64,000 nt of DNA. Source: Cyclina sinensis (taxonomy: Eukaryota > Mollusca > Bivalvia > Venerida > Veneridae). A program made the position numbers and the translations under genes. A model generated the notes under the pieces. That model searched no databases, was not told the DNA's origin, and saw only the letters and a program-made list of their open reading frames with translations. The DNA lies in NCBI GenBank assembly GCA_012932295.1, contig JAAONU010000016.1, positions 35,185,241 through 35,249,240 of the forward strand. Reading direction: 5' to 3'. Shown here in pieces: positions 11,243 through 24,700 of the stretch (position 1 is the stretch's first letter; every line of letters begins with the position of its first letter).

Positions 11243-14200
11243 AAATTTACCTTCACTCTACCTATTGCCAATGCCTGAAAAATATATAGTTTGCTGGAGT
11301 AATCATCTACTACCAACTTTTTAAACGTAATGTAATATACCCATTATCATGATATAGTGTGAATGGAAAATTCGTGAAATCTTGGTGTGATGGTGTGACT
11401 ATATATCGAAACATGTCATACTAAATAGTTTGGAATTAAACAAAGGAAAAAATGCAAATTAAAAAGCTCCACCTAAAGGTAATTTTACCCACAAAATGGT
11501 GCAATTTTTAAAAAGGGAAACAACTTATACACTGTCAAATGTGATACTTTTTAAAAGGGAAGCAACTCATACAATGTAATATGTAATGTAGTGAGCTTGT
11601 CGACAAAGATAATTAATTAGTTGTTGTTGAAAAGCTTGGTCTTCACATTACTGTTAAAAATTTTATTTGATTACAAAACGTACCGTTCATCAAAAACCCA
11701 AAACGACCTCATACAACAGCAAAAAACAATTTAAATCATGAAAGTCATTTTCTATCATTGAAATACAGGGCCTTAATTAAGACCCTGCTGAAATACAGGG
11801 ACGCAATATACAATATTAGGACCGAGGTATGACAGGACCATGGAAATAGTACATATTTTCAATAAGGATGCAGTATAGAACAAAATGCTTTTGACTACCA
11901 TGGAGAAATTTGAAAGCAAGTGACTTTTTTCACCAACACTTAATTTTTAGTGTAAATGATAAGATTGTCTTTGGTAAATAAAATCTCGTCAAATAAGATT
12001 TATATTCGTATCTTATAATGAAGTAGTCAAAACGTGAAGATCAAAATTGCAAGAAAGTAATGAAGTATTCATTAACAAGGGGAAATATATTTCCGTTTTT
12101 TCCTTTGTAAGCATTGATAGGGGAAATAACTAAGCGCAGAGTTTGTAATTTTAGTTATACGATTACTCTCCCTTAGGCTAGGACATGATGACAAGCCAGT
12201 ATTCAGCACATAATGTTTTCTTGAATATGGTATTATATCACTATAGTTAAACTAAAATATCATATTACCAAAGTTTCCGTACTTGCTATGGAAATGTGCA
12301 GAATCCAGATGATGATATATCAGAGGCTTGAGAACAGGTACTTCAGATAATGGTCAACCTGCTACCATGTCAAAAATTCAAATAAGTTTAAAGATTGACT
12401 GGGGTTAAACTTTCGAGGGGTGTTTGACATTTATCTCTATTTCAAAGTTTCAACCCCTTAACAGCCCCAGAAGTTTTGTGGTTTGAGAACTGGTACTTCC
12501 TTGATGCAAGTAACTGTAATTATGAACTCTCAAATCAAGAACTATGAATTTATTTACGTATTTTTTTTTTTTTTTTTCCTTTTCTTGACTAGAATCGAAA
12601 TTCACAATGAAAACGTCAATTTTGAAGAATTCTTACCGGGAAGTACCGCAAACGACTTTGTTTTCAATTATATCCACGTCCAAGGCAAGAGAAAGGGCGA
12701 ACTTTTTCCATTGAAATATATTGAGGTGTTCTAATAGCCCTGACTTATTCGAAAACATCGAATAACCGGCCGTGCGAGCGTTCACTTTTTTAGGCGGAAA
12801 CTCGGCAATACATGGACTGATTTTTTCAAATAGAAAGTATCGATTGAAATTAAGGACGACAGTACCAGGTGCAGTTTAAAACTTCTCGTGCGTTTGCACG
12901 TACATGAGATGGTGCATGGTAGCTTCGTGTTTGTTAGGGCTATACATTCATTTGTTCGTACAGTGTATTCCAGTAAACGAAGAAAAATATCCGTTTTGGG
13001 ATTTTCTGACGAGGATGTACATTAGATAACTTTGTATTAAAAGGACTTAAGAAATAGGAGAAAGATGCACGTGTTTCTAAGTATCTGTGTAATACATTGA
13101 GTATTTCTAACGTAAAAAAGACGAAGTATGTAAATAGACTTATATGCCTTCTCGTAACATTTCTTGCTCGCTAGATGGCGCATAGCAACTCCCTGTAATT
13201 GAGTTCTCTAAGATACGTGCTTAAATATTTGATAAACGTATACTGTATTTCTGAACAATTATGGAAACGGGGCGTATTATACTATGGGAAATCGTTTTCA
13301 GAAATTTCTGGCAAAGTTACACTGTCGATAATTTTGTATTATATGCACCTTCAAAGAAATTAACTGAGTGTTTCTTTTTTATATACCAATGTGATATAAG
13401 AAGCTATTATATAGACGGCAATGAATGGACTTATAATGGGAGAGAACTGTTTCAGACTCATTTTATACCAGCATCATTAGTTACCCGACTTAAATTTGGT
13501 TCAAATCATGTATGTGCATAGGAAATAGGCAGAAAGTCTTTTTTTTTCTTGCTTCATCAGTTATCTGACTTTGATTGATTCAAATTGACCCTTTTATTTC
13601 ATGGTATAAACCCTTATTGTACTTCTCTAATATCAATATATTCTATCCAATATTCGCATGACACAATTGTAAAGTTAGTTTTAGGCACACTGAACACAGA
13701 AAACGCGCCTCGAAATTAACTTAGAAATTGAATCTTATTTTTTAGACCCTTCCAAATGATGACTTTATGAAGTGCCGAGTGTTGCACATTGCTGTGAACA
13801 TGAGGCTGTCATACTTCTGTCAGTTAACAAAAGAATTTTAATGAAATTTTCAATACATCTTGGATTACTTTTTTTAGTCATCTGTCATTCCGCTCATGGA
13901 AAAATAAGATTTGTGCCACACGTTTAAGATTGGAGATGTAAGTAAACAATTAAACTAGAAAAAAGTTACTTCTCACTGTAACACATGGCCTTTTATACAC
14001 ACAAGCCTCGCGATTGAAAAAAAGGAGAAGAAAACTTCTTTGTGTTAACAGTCACACACATTCTGCTTCGGTTAACATGACTACCGTATGACAAACTCCG
14101 CGTAGCGGTTACTTCCATACGGTAGGGGAAGTAACTCTGCGTGGATACTCAATGTCACCTTCCGGAAAATACCAACTTTTTACTTTATTTCTGATATTGT

Positions 14201-15130
14201 CTTTAAAATGCACCAGATATTCAAGTGTGTTTGGTTATTTCTTAAAGAGTAAGAGAGTAAAAAAAAGAACATAATCAAAAATAAGAGATTAAAAAAAAGA
14301 CGAAATTGCCTAAAAAGCTTGGTCAAAATACGAATGAATGGAGAACTGTAATCTGTATAATCGTCGTCCATTTAAGTCAGCATTTAATCTTTTCCAAATC
14401 CCCCTTGCATGCTAATAAGACTCTCTATCCCTTTTTCATAGAAGCAAATCAAAATATTGCATCCCTTATATCCAATTTTAGAAATAATTGTACAATTTAG
14501 CGCATTATTGTTTTACCCATGGGACTCGCGATAACAGCGCTGAATGTCGACCCCTATTTCCCGAAAGTGTCTATAATTAGAGTATTGTCATAGATACATC
14601 GGGAATTTCCTCGCCAATAGTGATTCTGTCATTGAAATCTTTAAGCCTGATTTGCCTTTAAGTCATGGGTAAACAAACCATGGAGAGAAACTATTACATC
14701 CAGCATTTGTATCGGATGAGCAGCCTTTCCACCGAGATGACATCTGTCCAAGAGTTTTACAGCTCGCGACCCTCGTTCTGGAAAGATTGGTTAGGGCGAT
14801 CTGTTTGAATTCATCACACAACTTTGTTATATTTTTAACCTATAACCTTTTTTCAACAAAAAATTCAACGGGAACTTCGTTTATATATTTATTCTTTACT
14901 ATCATAGGACAATCTCTAAGCAAGTTCGATTAAAATAAAAGCAACCATTTTCTTTATCTTTTAATTGTGATGAAAGTAGCAATAATAAAAAGATATACTG
15001 GAACAAACAGTTTTTGAAAAAAGCTAAATAACTGCACATTTACACGTTTCCATTGTTTCTAGGTACTCCAGGTACCAAGAGACCTGCAAAAATTGTAATT
15101 TTAAGAACAATGAAAAAATGGGAGGCTGCA
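11243..15130. other. Upstream region of LHPP and gene-poor spacer
   Basis: The LHPP promoter should lie just above 11243, but I see no clear TATA or CpG-rich box. A CTCF-like motif lies at 13168-13181, an inverted repeat at 14081-14125 and a poly-T run with a good-looking splice acceptor near 12560-12592. A less AT-rich, non-repetitive block at 14515-14815 could be conserved regulatory DNA. No recognised exon. Confidence 0.4.
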
Positions 15131-15139
15131 CTGCTACAT

Positions 15140-17745
15140 TTTCCTCTAGAACTGCACCAATCACATTTTTCTAGAACTGTACTTTTATCTTTATTCTGGA
15201 ACTGTTCTGTTTACCTTTTTTCCTATAACTGTACTGTATACATTTCTTTTTGAACTGTACTGTTTTACCTTTCTTCTTAAACTGTACTGTATACATTTCT
15301 TCTTAAACTGTACTGTATATATTTCTTCTTGAACTGTACTGTATACATTTCTTCTTAAACTGTACTGTATACATTTCTTCTAAAACTGTACTGTATATAT
15401 TTCTTCTAAAACTGTACTGTATACATTTCTTCTTAAACTGTACTGTATACATTTCTTCTTAAACTGTACTGTATACATTTCTTCTTGAACTGTACTGTAT
15501 ACATTTCTTCTAAAACTGTACTGTATATATTTCTTCTAAAACTGTACTGTATACATTTCTTCTAAAACTGTACTGTATACATTTCTTCTAAAACTGTACT
15601 GTATACATTTCTTCTTAAACTGTACTGTATACATTTCTTCTAAAACTGTACTGTATACATTTCTTCTTAAACTGTACTGTATACATTTCTTCTAAAACTG
15701 TACTGTTTACATTTCTTCTTAAACTGTACTGTATATATTTCTTCTTGAACTGTACTGTATACATTTCTTCTTAAACTGTACTGTATACATTTCTTCTTAA
15801 ACTGTACTGTATATATTTCTTCTTAAACTGTACTGTTTTACCTTTCTTCTTAAACTGTACTGTATACATTTCTTCTAAAACTGTACTGTATACATTTCTT
15901 CTTGAACTGTACTGTATATATTTCTTCTAAAACTGTACTGTATACATTTCTTCTTAAACTGTACTGTATACATTTCTTCTTAAACTGTACTGTATACATT
16001 TCTTCTAAAACTGTACTGTATACATTTCTTCTTAAACTGTACTGTATACATTTCTTCTAAAACTGTACTGTATATATTTCTTCTTGAACTGTACTGTATA
16101 CATTTCTTCTAAAACTGTACTGTATACATTTCTTCTTAAACTGTACTGTATACATTTCTTCTAAAACTGTACTGTATATATTTCTTCTTGAACTGTACTG
16201 TATACATTTCTTCTTAAACTGTACTGTATACATTTCTTCTAAAACTGTACTGTATATATTTCTTCTTAAACTGTACTGTATACATTTCTTCTAAAACTGT
16301 ACTGTATATATTTCTTCTTAAACTGTACTGTATATATTTCTTCTTAAACTGTACTGTATACATTTCTTCTAAAACTGTACTGTATATATTTCTTCTTAAA
16401 CTGTACTGTATACATTTCTTCTAAAACTGTACTGTATATATTTCTTCTTAAACTGTACTGTATACATTTCTTCTAAAACTGTACTGTATATATTTCTTCT
16501 TAAACTGTACTGTATACATTTCTTCTAAAACTGTACTGTATATATTTCTTCTAAAACTGTACTGTATATATTTCTTCTTAAACTGTACTGTTTTACCTTT
16601 CTTCTTAAACTGTACTGTATACATTTATTCTAAAACTGTACTGTATACATTTCTTCTTAAACTGTACTGTATATATTTCTTCTAAAACTGTACTGTATAT
16701 ATTTCTTCTAAAACTGTACTGTATACATTTTTTCTAAAACTGTACTGTATACATTTCTTCTTAAACTGTACTGTATACATTTCTTCTTAAACTGTACTGT
16801 ATACATTTCTTCTAAAACTGTACTGTATATATTTCTTCTAAAACTGTACTGTATACATTTCTTCTAAAACTGTACTGTATATATTTCTTCTTAAACTGTA
16901 CTGTATACATTTCTTCTAAAACTGTACTGTATATATTTCTTCTTAAACTGTACTGTATATATTTCTTCTAAAACTGTACTGTATATATTTCTTCTTAAAC
17001 TGTACTGTTTTACCTTTCTTCTTAAACTGTACTGTATACATTTATTCTAAAACTGTACTGTATACATTTCTTCTTAAACTGTACTGTATATATTTCTTCT
17101 TAAACTGTACTGTTTTACCTTTCTTCTTAAACTGTACTGTATACATTTCTTCTTAAACTGTACTGTATACATTTCTTCTAAAACTGTACTGTATATATTT
17201 CTTCTAAAACTGTACTGTATACATTTCTTCTTAAACTGTACTGTATACATTTCTTCTTAAACTGTACTGTATACATTTCTTCTTGAACTGTACTGTATAC
17301 ATTTCTTCTAAAACTGTACTGTATACATTTCTTCTTAAACTGTACTGTGTACATTTCTCTTTAAACTGTACTGTATACATTTCTTCTTAAACTGTACTGT
17401 ATACATTTCTTCTTAAACTGTACTGTATAAATTTCTTCTTAAACTATACTGTATACATTTCTTCTTAAACTGTACTGTTTACATTTCTTCTTAAACTGTA
17501 CTGTATACATTTCTTCTTAAACTATACTGTTTACATTTCTTCTTAAACTGTACTGTATAAATTTCTTCTTAAACTATACTGTATACATTTCTTCTTAAAC
17601 TGTACTGTTTACATTTCTTCTTAAACTGTACTGTATACATTTCTTCTTAAACTATACTGTTTACATTTCTTCTTAAACTGTACTGTTTACATTTCTTCTT
17701 AAACTGTACTGTTTACCTTTTTCTAGAACTGTACTGATAACCTAT
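15140..17745. repeat. 26-bp minisatellite, about 100 copies
   Basis: The consensus ACTGTACTGTATACATTT plus CTTCTTAA repeats with a 26-bp period. Variants change TATACA to TATATA and TTAA to AAAA or TGAA; a rarer 27-bp variant carries TGTTTTACC (about 15261, 15834, 16588, 17005, 17112). The left edge is degenerate with C-rich versions and the right end ends in GTTTACC and TCTAGAAC versions. This decay at both ends is usual for arrays maintained by unequal exchange. It has no coding potential and no unique spacers. Confidence 0.95.
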
Positions 17746-18072
17746 TATCTGGAAGCCGAACTTCAATGAGGACCTTTCAGTGCTGTGAACGGAATGGTCC
17801 CGATGACAGAGGGTTAGTTGTTTCGAAAACTGGCTTTATGTAAGAGGTTTTCTGTTTACTCTAATTAAAACTTTAAAGTATTTTTCACATAAAGGTAAGT
17901 GATTTTTATTATCTTGAACGGTTTTGTAAGTTCAAATGAGATATAACAATAATGTTTGTTATGTAAGTGAATCAAAAAGCAGAATTACTAACTTCGATTT
18001 AAGTGTAATTAAGATTTTTTAATTGAATTTAGACGTTTACCCAACATATCGCGTCTGGGTCCCAATATACAA

Positions 18073-18360
18073 GCGCGGACTCGATATGGTGGTAATCCAG
18101 TGGTAACGCGCTGGACTGGTAAACCAGGGGTCACGAGTTCGATCCTCCGCTCCTCCACTAACATTACTAATAGTCTTTCGGATGAGACGTTAAACGTCCC
18201 ATGTATCAGTGCTATATGCACTGCAAAAGAACCAAGGGTGTCTCTGGAATGGGATGGTTTCTGTACCTTGCACTACCCCCACAACATAAAATAAATAATC
18301 TCTTCAGGGGGGCGTTGGTTATATGGGAAACCGATACCGACGATAAATAAGCTCAAATAC
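18073..18360 (+). mobile_element. tRNA-derived SINE, copy 1
   Basis: A tRNA-like head (about 18073-18155) has an A-box region GGTAATCCAGTGGTAACGC, an anticodon-like loop CTGGTAA (GGT, threonine type) and a B-box GAGTTCGATCC. It is followed by a body with CTTTCGGATGAGACGTTAAA, CATGTATCAGTG and a tail GGGGGGCGTTGG ending CGATAAATAAGCTCAAATA. The same body occurs at 58820-59096 in the same orientation, which shows it is a dispersed SINE, not a tRNA gene. I have not assigned it to a named superfamily. Confidence 0.85.
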
Positions 18361-18839
18361 AATGTAGATAGAAAATCCTGTTATTTAGGTCACCGTTACA
18401 CAGAGATTCCTGAATTCCAACAACGCACCATTCGGTAGACGAACAACCGGTTACGTTTTCTACAATATGCGTACCGATTTCATTACAGTGATTAAAGGGG
18501 ATAGTTATATAGTAGCAGCATTTGTACAAGTCGCTAGAATAATGTTTGAGAAACAGAAACGCCTTTTTCCTCATAAAAGTGTTTAATGTGTTATCAAATT
18601 TCATCTTAATGTGAAGAATTTAAATGCAGGGGGCTGTTACAAGGACACGTGTCCGAAAATGATAAACTCGTGTTACCATGTGCCGCAGACGTTAACTCGT
18701 TATCCAGTGTTTGAACGAGTTCGAAAATGCATGCAAATAAAATCAAGTTCCTTTTTAATATTGATATAAACGTATCAATAAAACAACAGTAGACAAAACC
18801 AGCAGTTAACAGTTTCATTATATAAAATATGCTTTTTGA

Positions 18840-19760
18840 GTAAACTAGTAAGTCAGTTGACGTCTAAATTGCACATTCTTTGCTATAAATCAGTTGATAT
18901 ATAAATTTTAGATGATTAGGTATAGGGTCAGCTGATATCTAAATTGCGGATTCTTTTGTATAAGTCAATTTATAGCTGATATCAGCTGATCACTGAATTG
19001 CGGATCCTTATGTAAAAGTTAGTTGATACCTAAATTGAGTATTCTTTTACTATAAGTCACTTAATATCTAAATTGTGAATGTTAAGCTTTAAGTCTGTTG
19101 ATATCTAAATTCTGTATTTTTAGTTGATATCTCAATTGTGGATTATTTTGTATATGTCAATTAATAAATAAGTTCAGTTTATATCTAAATTGCGGATTAT
19201 TTTGTATATGTCAATTAAAAAATAAGTTCAGTTGATATCTAAATTGCGGTGTAAACGATTAGTTGGTTTCCTGAATTCAAACAGTTGGGGAATAGCCAAA
19301 AGCCAATGTAAAGTTTTTGATGTTTATTAAATCATAAATAATATTTGAATATAGAATTTTAGATGTTGCTTTACCGAAAGATTGTTACGAACTGAAAAAG
19401 AAATACAGAAGTACATATATACATGTCAATCAATTGGAAACTGAAAGTGTTTGAAGATATAATATAATACTGAATGGAAGGAAATGGTAGGAAGGTCCTG
19501 ATGATGACTGCCAATCACTCTGACCTTCCCTGAAATTGTTTGAAGTTTAATACCACCTAAAAATCTAAATCTAAAGACATAAAAATATATATGAATATCA
19601 TATAAATAACAGCGGATTACTTTGTATATGTCAATTAATAAATAAGTTCAGTTGATATCTAAATTGCGGATTATTTTGTTTAAGTCAGGCGAATTCTTAG
19701 GTAAATGTCAAAGTATGCTTATATCTAAATTGATGATTATATTGTATTAGTCAGTTGTTC
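18840..19760. repeat. Diverged tandem repeat around TTGATATCTAAATTG, interrupted
   Basis: The motif GTTGATATCTAAATTGCGGAT with TTTTGTATAAGTCA recurs unevenly every 45-75 bp at 18850-19250. After about 345 bp of unrelated AT-rich sequence (19255-19605) it resumes at 19612-19760. The interruption suggests an insertion into an older array or two separately kept blocks. No coding content. Confidence 0.6.
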
Positions 19761-19824
19761 ATCGACTTCATCGATTTTTTAACAAACAAAGAAGACCAAA
19801 CCCGCTTTATAACCTACAATGTAG

Positions 19825-21400
19825 AACAGAAAAAATATGTTGCCTACAAAGTAGAATACATCCACACTTTAGCCTACAAAGTAGAATACAGCCACACTGT
19901 AGCCTACAAAGTAGAATACAGCCACACTGTTGCTTACAAAGTAGAATACAGCCACACTGTAGCCTACAAAGTAGAATACATCCACAATGTTGCCTTCAAA
20001 GTAGAATACATCCACACTGTAGCCTACAAAGTAGAATACATCCACACTGTAGCCTAAAAAAATAAGAATACATCCACACTGTAGCCTACAAAGTAGAATA
20101 CATCCACACTGTAGCCTACAAAGTAGAATACATCCACACTGTTGCCTTCAAAATAGAATACATCCACACTGTAGCCTACAAAGTAGAATACATCCACACT
20201 GTAGCCTACAAAGTAGAATACATCCACACTGTAGCCTACAAAGTAGAATACATCCACACTGTAGCCTACAAAGTAGACTACATCCACACTGTAGCCTAAA
20301 AAATAAGAATACATCCACACTGTAGCCTACAAAGTAGAATACATCCACACTGTAGCCTACAAAGTAGAATACATCCACACTGTAGCCTACAAAGTAGAAT
20401 ACATCCACACTGTAGCCTACAAAATAGAAATCATCAACACTGTTGCCTAAAAAGTAGAAGACATCAGCACTGTAGCCTACAAAGTAGATGACATCCACAC
20501 TGTAGCCTACAAAATAGAATACATCAACACTGTTGCCTAAAAAGTAGAAGACATCAGCACTGTAGCCTACAAAGTAGATGACATCCACACTGTAGCCTAC
20601 AAAGTAGAATACAGCCACACTGTAGCCTACAAAGTAGAATACAGCAACACTGTAGCCTTCAAAGTAGAATACAGCCACACTGTAGCCTACAAAGTAGAAT
20701 ACAGCCACATTGTAGCCTACAAAGTAGAATACAGCCACACTGTAGCCTACAAGGTAGAATACATCCACAATGTAGCCTACAAAGTAGAATACAGCCACAC
20801 TGTAGCCTACAAAATAGAATACAGCCACACTGTAGCCTACAAAGTAGAAAACATTAACACTGTAGCCTACAAAGTAGAATACAGCCACACTGTAGCCTAC
20901 AAAGTAGAATACAGCCACTCTGTAGCCTACAAAGTAGAAGACATGCACACTGTAGCCTACAAAGTAGAATACAGCCACACTTTAGTCTACAAAGTAGAAG
21001 ACATCCACACTGTAGACTACAAAGTAGAATACATCCACACTGTAGACTACAAGGTAGAATACATCCACACTGTAGACTACAAAGTAGAAGACATCCACAC
21101 TGTAGACTACAACGTAGGAGACATCCACACTGTAGACTACAAAGCAGAAGACATCAACACTGTAACCTACAAAGTAGAAGACATCCACACTGTTGCCTAC
21201 AAAGTAGAAGACATCCACACTGTAGCCTACAAAGTAGAATACATCAATACTGTACCTTTTAAAGTAGAATACATCCACACTGCAGCCTACAAAGTAGAAA
21301 ATATCCACACTGTAGCCTACAAAATCGACAACACTCAATATATAACCTTCGAAATACAACGTTTACACATACACTAAAGTCTAAAAGTCAACCACGCCCA
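19825..21400. repeat. 30-bp minisatellite, about 52 copies, with a degenerate tail to about 21740
   Basis: The unit GTAGCCTACAAAGTAGAATA plus CATCCACACT repeats every 30 bp. Since 30 is a multiple of three and the unit lacks stops in several frames, long frames open on both strands, including a 276-residue minus-strand frame at 20148-20978 made of a decapeptide like VGYSVDVFYF and plus-strand frames made of VAYKVEYIHT. Single-base changes near 20055 and 20297 (CCTAAAAAA) break the frames. Copies decay to the right. I treat it as non-coding satellite DNA. Confidence 0.93.
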
Positions 21401-21739
21401 AACTAGTGCCTACAACGTACACAATGCCCACATTTTAGCATAAAATGTAGACAACGACCACACTATATCCCACAAACTAGAGACAACGTCAACACTGACA
21501 TACCCCCACATTTTGTCTTTTAAGTAGACAATGTCTACCCTATAGCCTTCAAAATCGAAAAAGTCTTCACCATACGTACACTAAAGCTACAAAGCAGACA
21601 ACGTCCACACTTTAGCTTGAAAAGTAGAAAACACCCAAAACTTAAGCCTACCAAATAGACTACGCCCGAATTATAACTTACAAAGTAGACCAAATCCGCA
21701 CTTTAACCTACAAAGCAGACCATACCCACATTTAACCTA

Positions 21740-24700
21740 AAAGTACCATTTCACGTTTACTCTTACGCTCATTTTAAACGAAGGAATTGGGTGACTGTGA
21801 CAGCCTTTCAGCATCACCCAACATGTTACGGATCATGGGTTGTCATGGGTTGTCTAAAACTTTGATTTCTATGTCCAGACTGGTCATACTTACGAGCTTA
21901 TGAGTTTAAAGTTATAATATCTCAGCTTTGCTATATTTAAAGCATGATGTAATTGTTAAATTTACAACAGTCAAATTCACCGCCTACAAATAGATAGAAA
22001 AATGTTTCAATTTTTGTTCTAAAATCTACATCTTGTTAAAATCTTTTTAAGATAAGAAATGTCTTTGTAATGAGGGACATTCTTGATAAATTATCTCCCT
22101 TACTCATATAACATCAAAGGTAGACCAAATAGAAACATTGGTCCTTTCATCTTGAATCCTTTGACTTTATCCTTATTTCTAATTGTGATGGTCTTGACTT
22201 TTAGTTGTGAAAATTGTCACTTATATATTACATAAAAGTTAGGATTATCAAAAAAACAAAGCTAATAGTATAAACAAAACATGTTGCTAATTTTAATGTG
22301 TAATCTGACTACCACTGTGCAAATAATTAGGCTTAATTATCACCATACCAAAAGAGAAAATAGCGACAAAAGCAGAGGAATCCCAATGGAAGGACCAATG
22401 TAGTAACAGAGAGTATTCAGGGTAGATAATCCACTAAAGTCCCCCATTCAGACAAGGGCAAACAAAACTGCTGAATGCTTCCTTTTTACGCATCAAATAT
22501 TTCGTGCTATGTTATGGCGACAGTTATACGTAATGTTTTGAACGATTGTTTCTGCAACAGATCATTAACAAAAACAAGATGGTGTTGCTAAACTGTTTCT
22601 AAAATACGTGTTGTCCAAGGAGTCACCAGACGACTGAAAGTTTTCATAACAACAACTGTTACATCGTTTAGAATTTTGTAATTTTTTAAAAACGTTTAAT
22701 AAATAGAAATTAACGCCCAGTTCTTAATTAGATGCCTGTCACGCTTTGATAAATACGCAAGCACGTGACTAATTAAAAGATAAACATATGTTAGCGTACA
22801 ATTTGAAACACTACATACAAATCAGACATTATTTGGATATTGATATAAATGTTTTTTTCATTAATAGATTTGTATGCAATTACTAAATTTCTAAGCAATT
22901 TCAAACTGGTGACATTTTTCAAACCATGATCAGCCGAAACTTACTCCCAGTCTTTATCGTGAATAGAACAGAATAGAACATGCATTTAACTATGCAAAGT
23001 TATAGCTTTCAATTTCTTTTCCATACATCATTGTATAGCATACAACAGATAAAGATCGTAGATCAAGTAATAGAGAAAAGCCACTTGGCTTATAATGATA
23101 TGCAGTGTTGCTATTCAGATAGTAAGTTTTCAATGTACACTTCTTTCAACACAGCTATGATATAATTTTATAATCTACTTGAGATATCAATAACATTTCT
23201 TTTCGTCGTCGTATCTTTGAAACGGATTAAGAAAATATTTATTCAGTTTAGAGAAGTTTGTATACATATTTATTATTTAACGATGCAAGTAATATATTTT
23301 GACAAGATCGCTCATGAAGCATCAGATATGTAATCATTTTCTACATAAAATATGCCTTATTTCTTAATTCCTAGCTACAACCGAATAAACTTTTCAGAAA
23401 TATTTGCCAGTCTAACGAGTTGTTGGCCTTGCATTTCCAGGGAGATTACTCTTTGAACACGAGAAGTATGCTCCTTTTTCTACTCAAGACATCTAAAGTA
23501 GTGAATAATTTAACACTGTCCACTAACAAATACATGGTACAAGGTGTTTTCAACAAAAGTGCTAGAAACTCTAGCCAGTATAATAATCCTTTTTATCGAG
23601 ATTGCTTATTGAGCACCAGAGTTATTGCACTTGGCAACACATGTCTAGCAACATTGCTCTTATTTCATTAAAATATAAAGTTTTTGGAGTATACTGTACC
23701 CGTTTGCTTTGTTTTATTTCTTTCAGTGGAATGGGGAGGTGGAAGTGTGTGTGTGTGTGGGGGGGGGGGGTAAATTTCATCACAAAATAGAAACTGAAAT
23801 CAAAATATTGAATTCTTAAGGTACTCTCTTAGAAAAGGACGACAGAAAAACTCGAAATAAAAATATTTACAAAAAATAATAATTTGAAAACATGTACATG
23901 TGCTTTTCTGCTTCCGATTCTGTTTTGGGCAGGGATTTTGTGACTCCGCATGTATTTGAAACTGCCATGAAGTTGTCATACACAGAAGAAATTTATATGG
24001 GCTATTTTTGCTCACGTTGTTAATTTTTGCTTGGTTCTTAATTCAGCCAGACTTTTGAGAGTGGGCTGTATTTTGTAAATAACAGGGAGAACTTTTCCCT
24101 TTTTTGCTTTATGAAAATGCAGTTACAGCAGGGATATTTTTAAGAAGTACCTTTTATCAGCTTGTTTATAATTTGCATCATAAATGTCAATTTGTAACAA
24201 CATTATTTCCGTATAAAAAGTAAATAAACGAATGTAAACGAAGTGCCGTCTCCACTGTGACAAGATAATTAGCATCTGATAATGGACTGACTTTATATCA
24301 GTTTCTCAAATCAAATCGAAAATATAAATCATAATTTATTATAAAACTGGATGCGTCTTGAATAAACACTCATTATTGCCGTGCTAATGACAGATCAAAA
24401 GCGAGAGTAACTAATACGAACACCGCATGATTTTATCTTGGTACAGGGTATGCCTAAAATTATTATCACACCAACGAGGCCGCTGAGCAAAACTAATTGA
24501 GACATAAAAGGATGGTAGTGATCGAACCATTAGATACGGCAAATTTTATAAAAGACCATCTAAATTGTTGTAAATATTTTTAAATCGATCCAGAGAACTA
24601 GTGAAATGGTTTTCTAATAACTTCATTTTTATGTATGTCAGAATAGAAAATCAAACCTAATTTATATCGCAGTGAAACTGTTTAAATGATGTTTTTATAA

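Noticed and set aside
18085..18160. Functional tRNA gene
   Set aside because: The tRNA-like head continues into a body shared with a second locus, which marks a SINE.
20148..20978. 276-codon minus-strand frame as a repeat protein gene
   Set aside because: It is entirely the 30-bp minisatellite, other frames on both strands are also open, and it has no start context, splice sites or unique domain.
15140..21400. CRISPR-like arrays
   Set aside because: Both arrays are direct tandem repeats without unique spacers, in an intron-containing animal genome.
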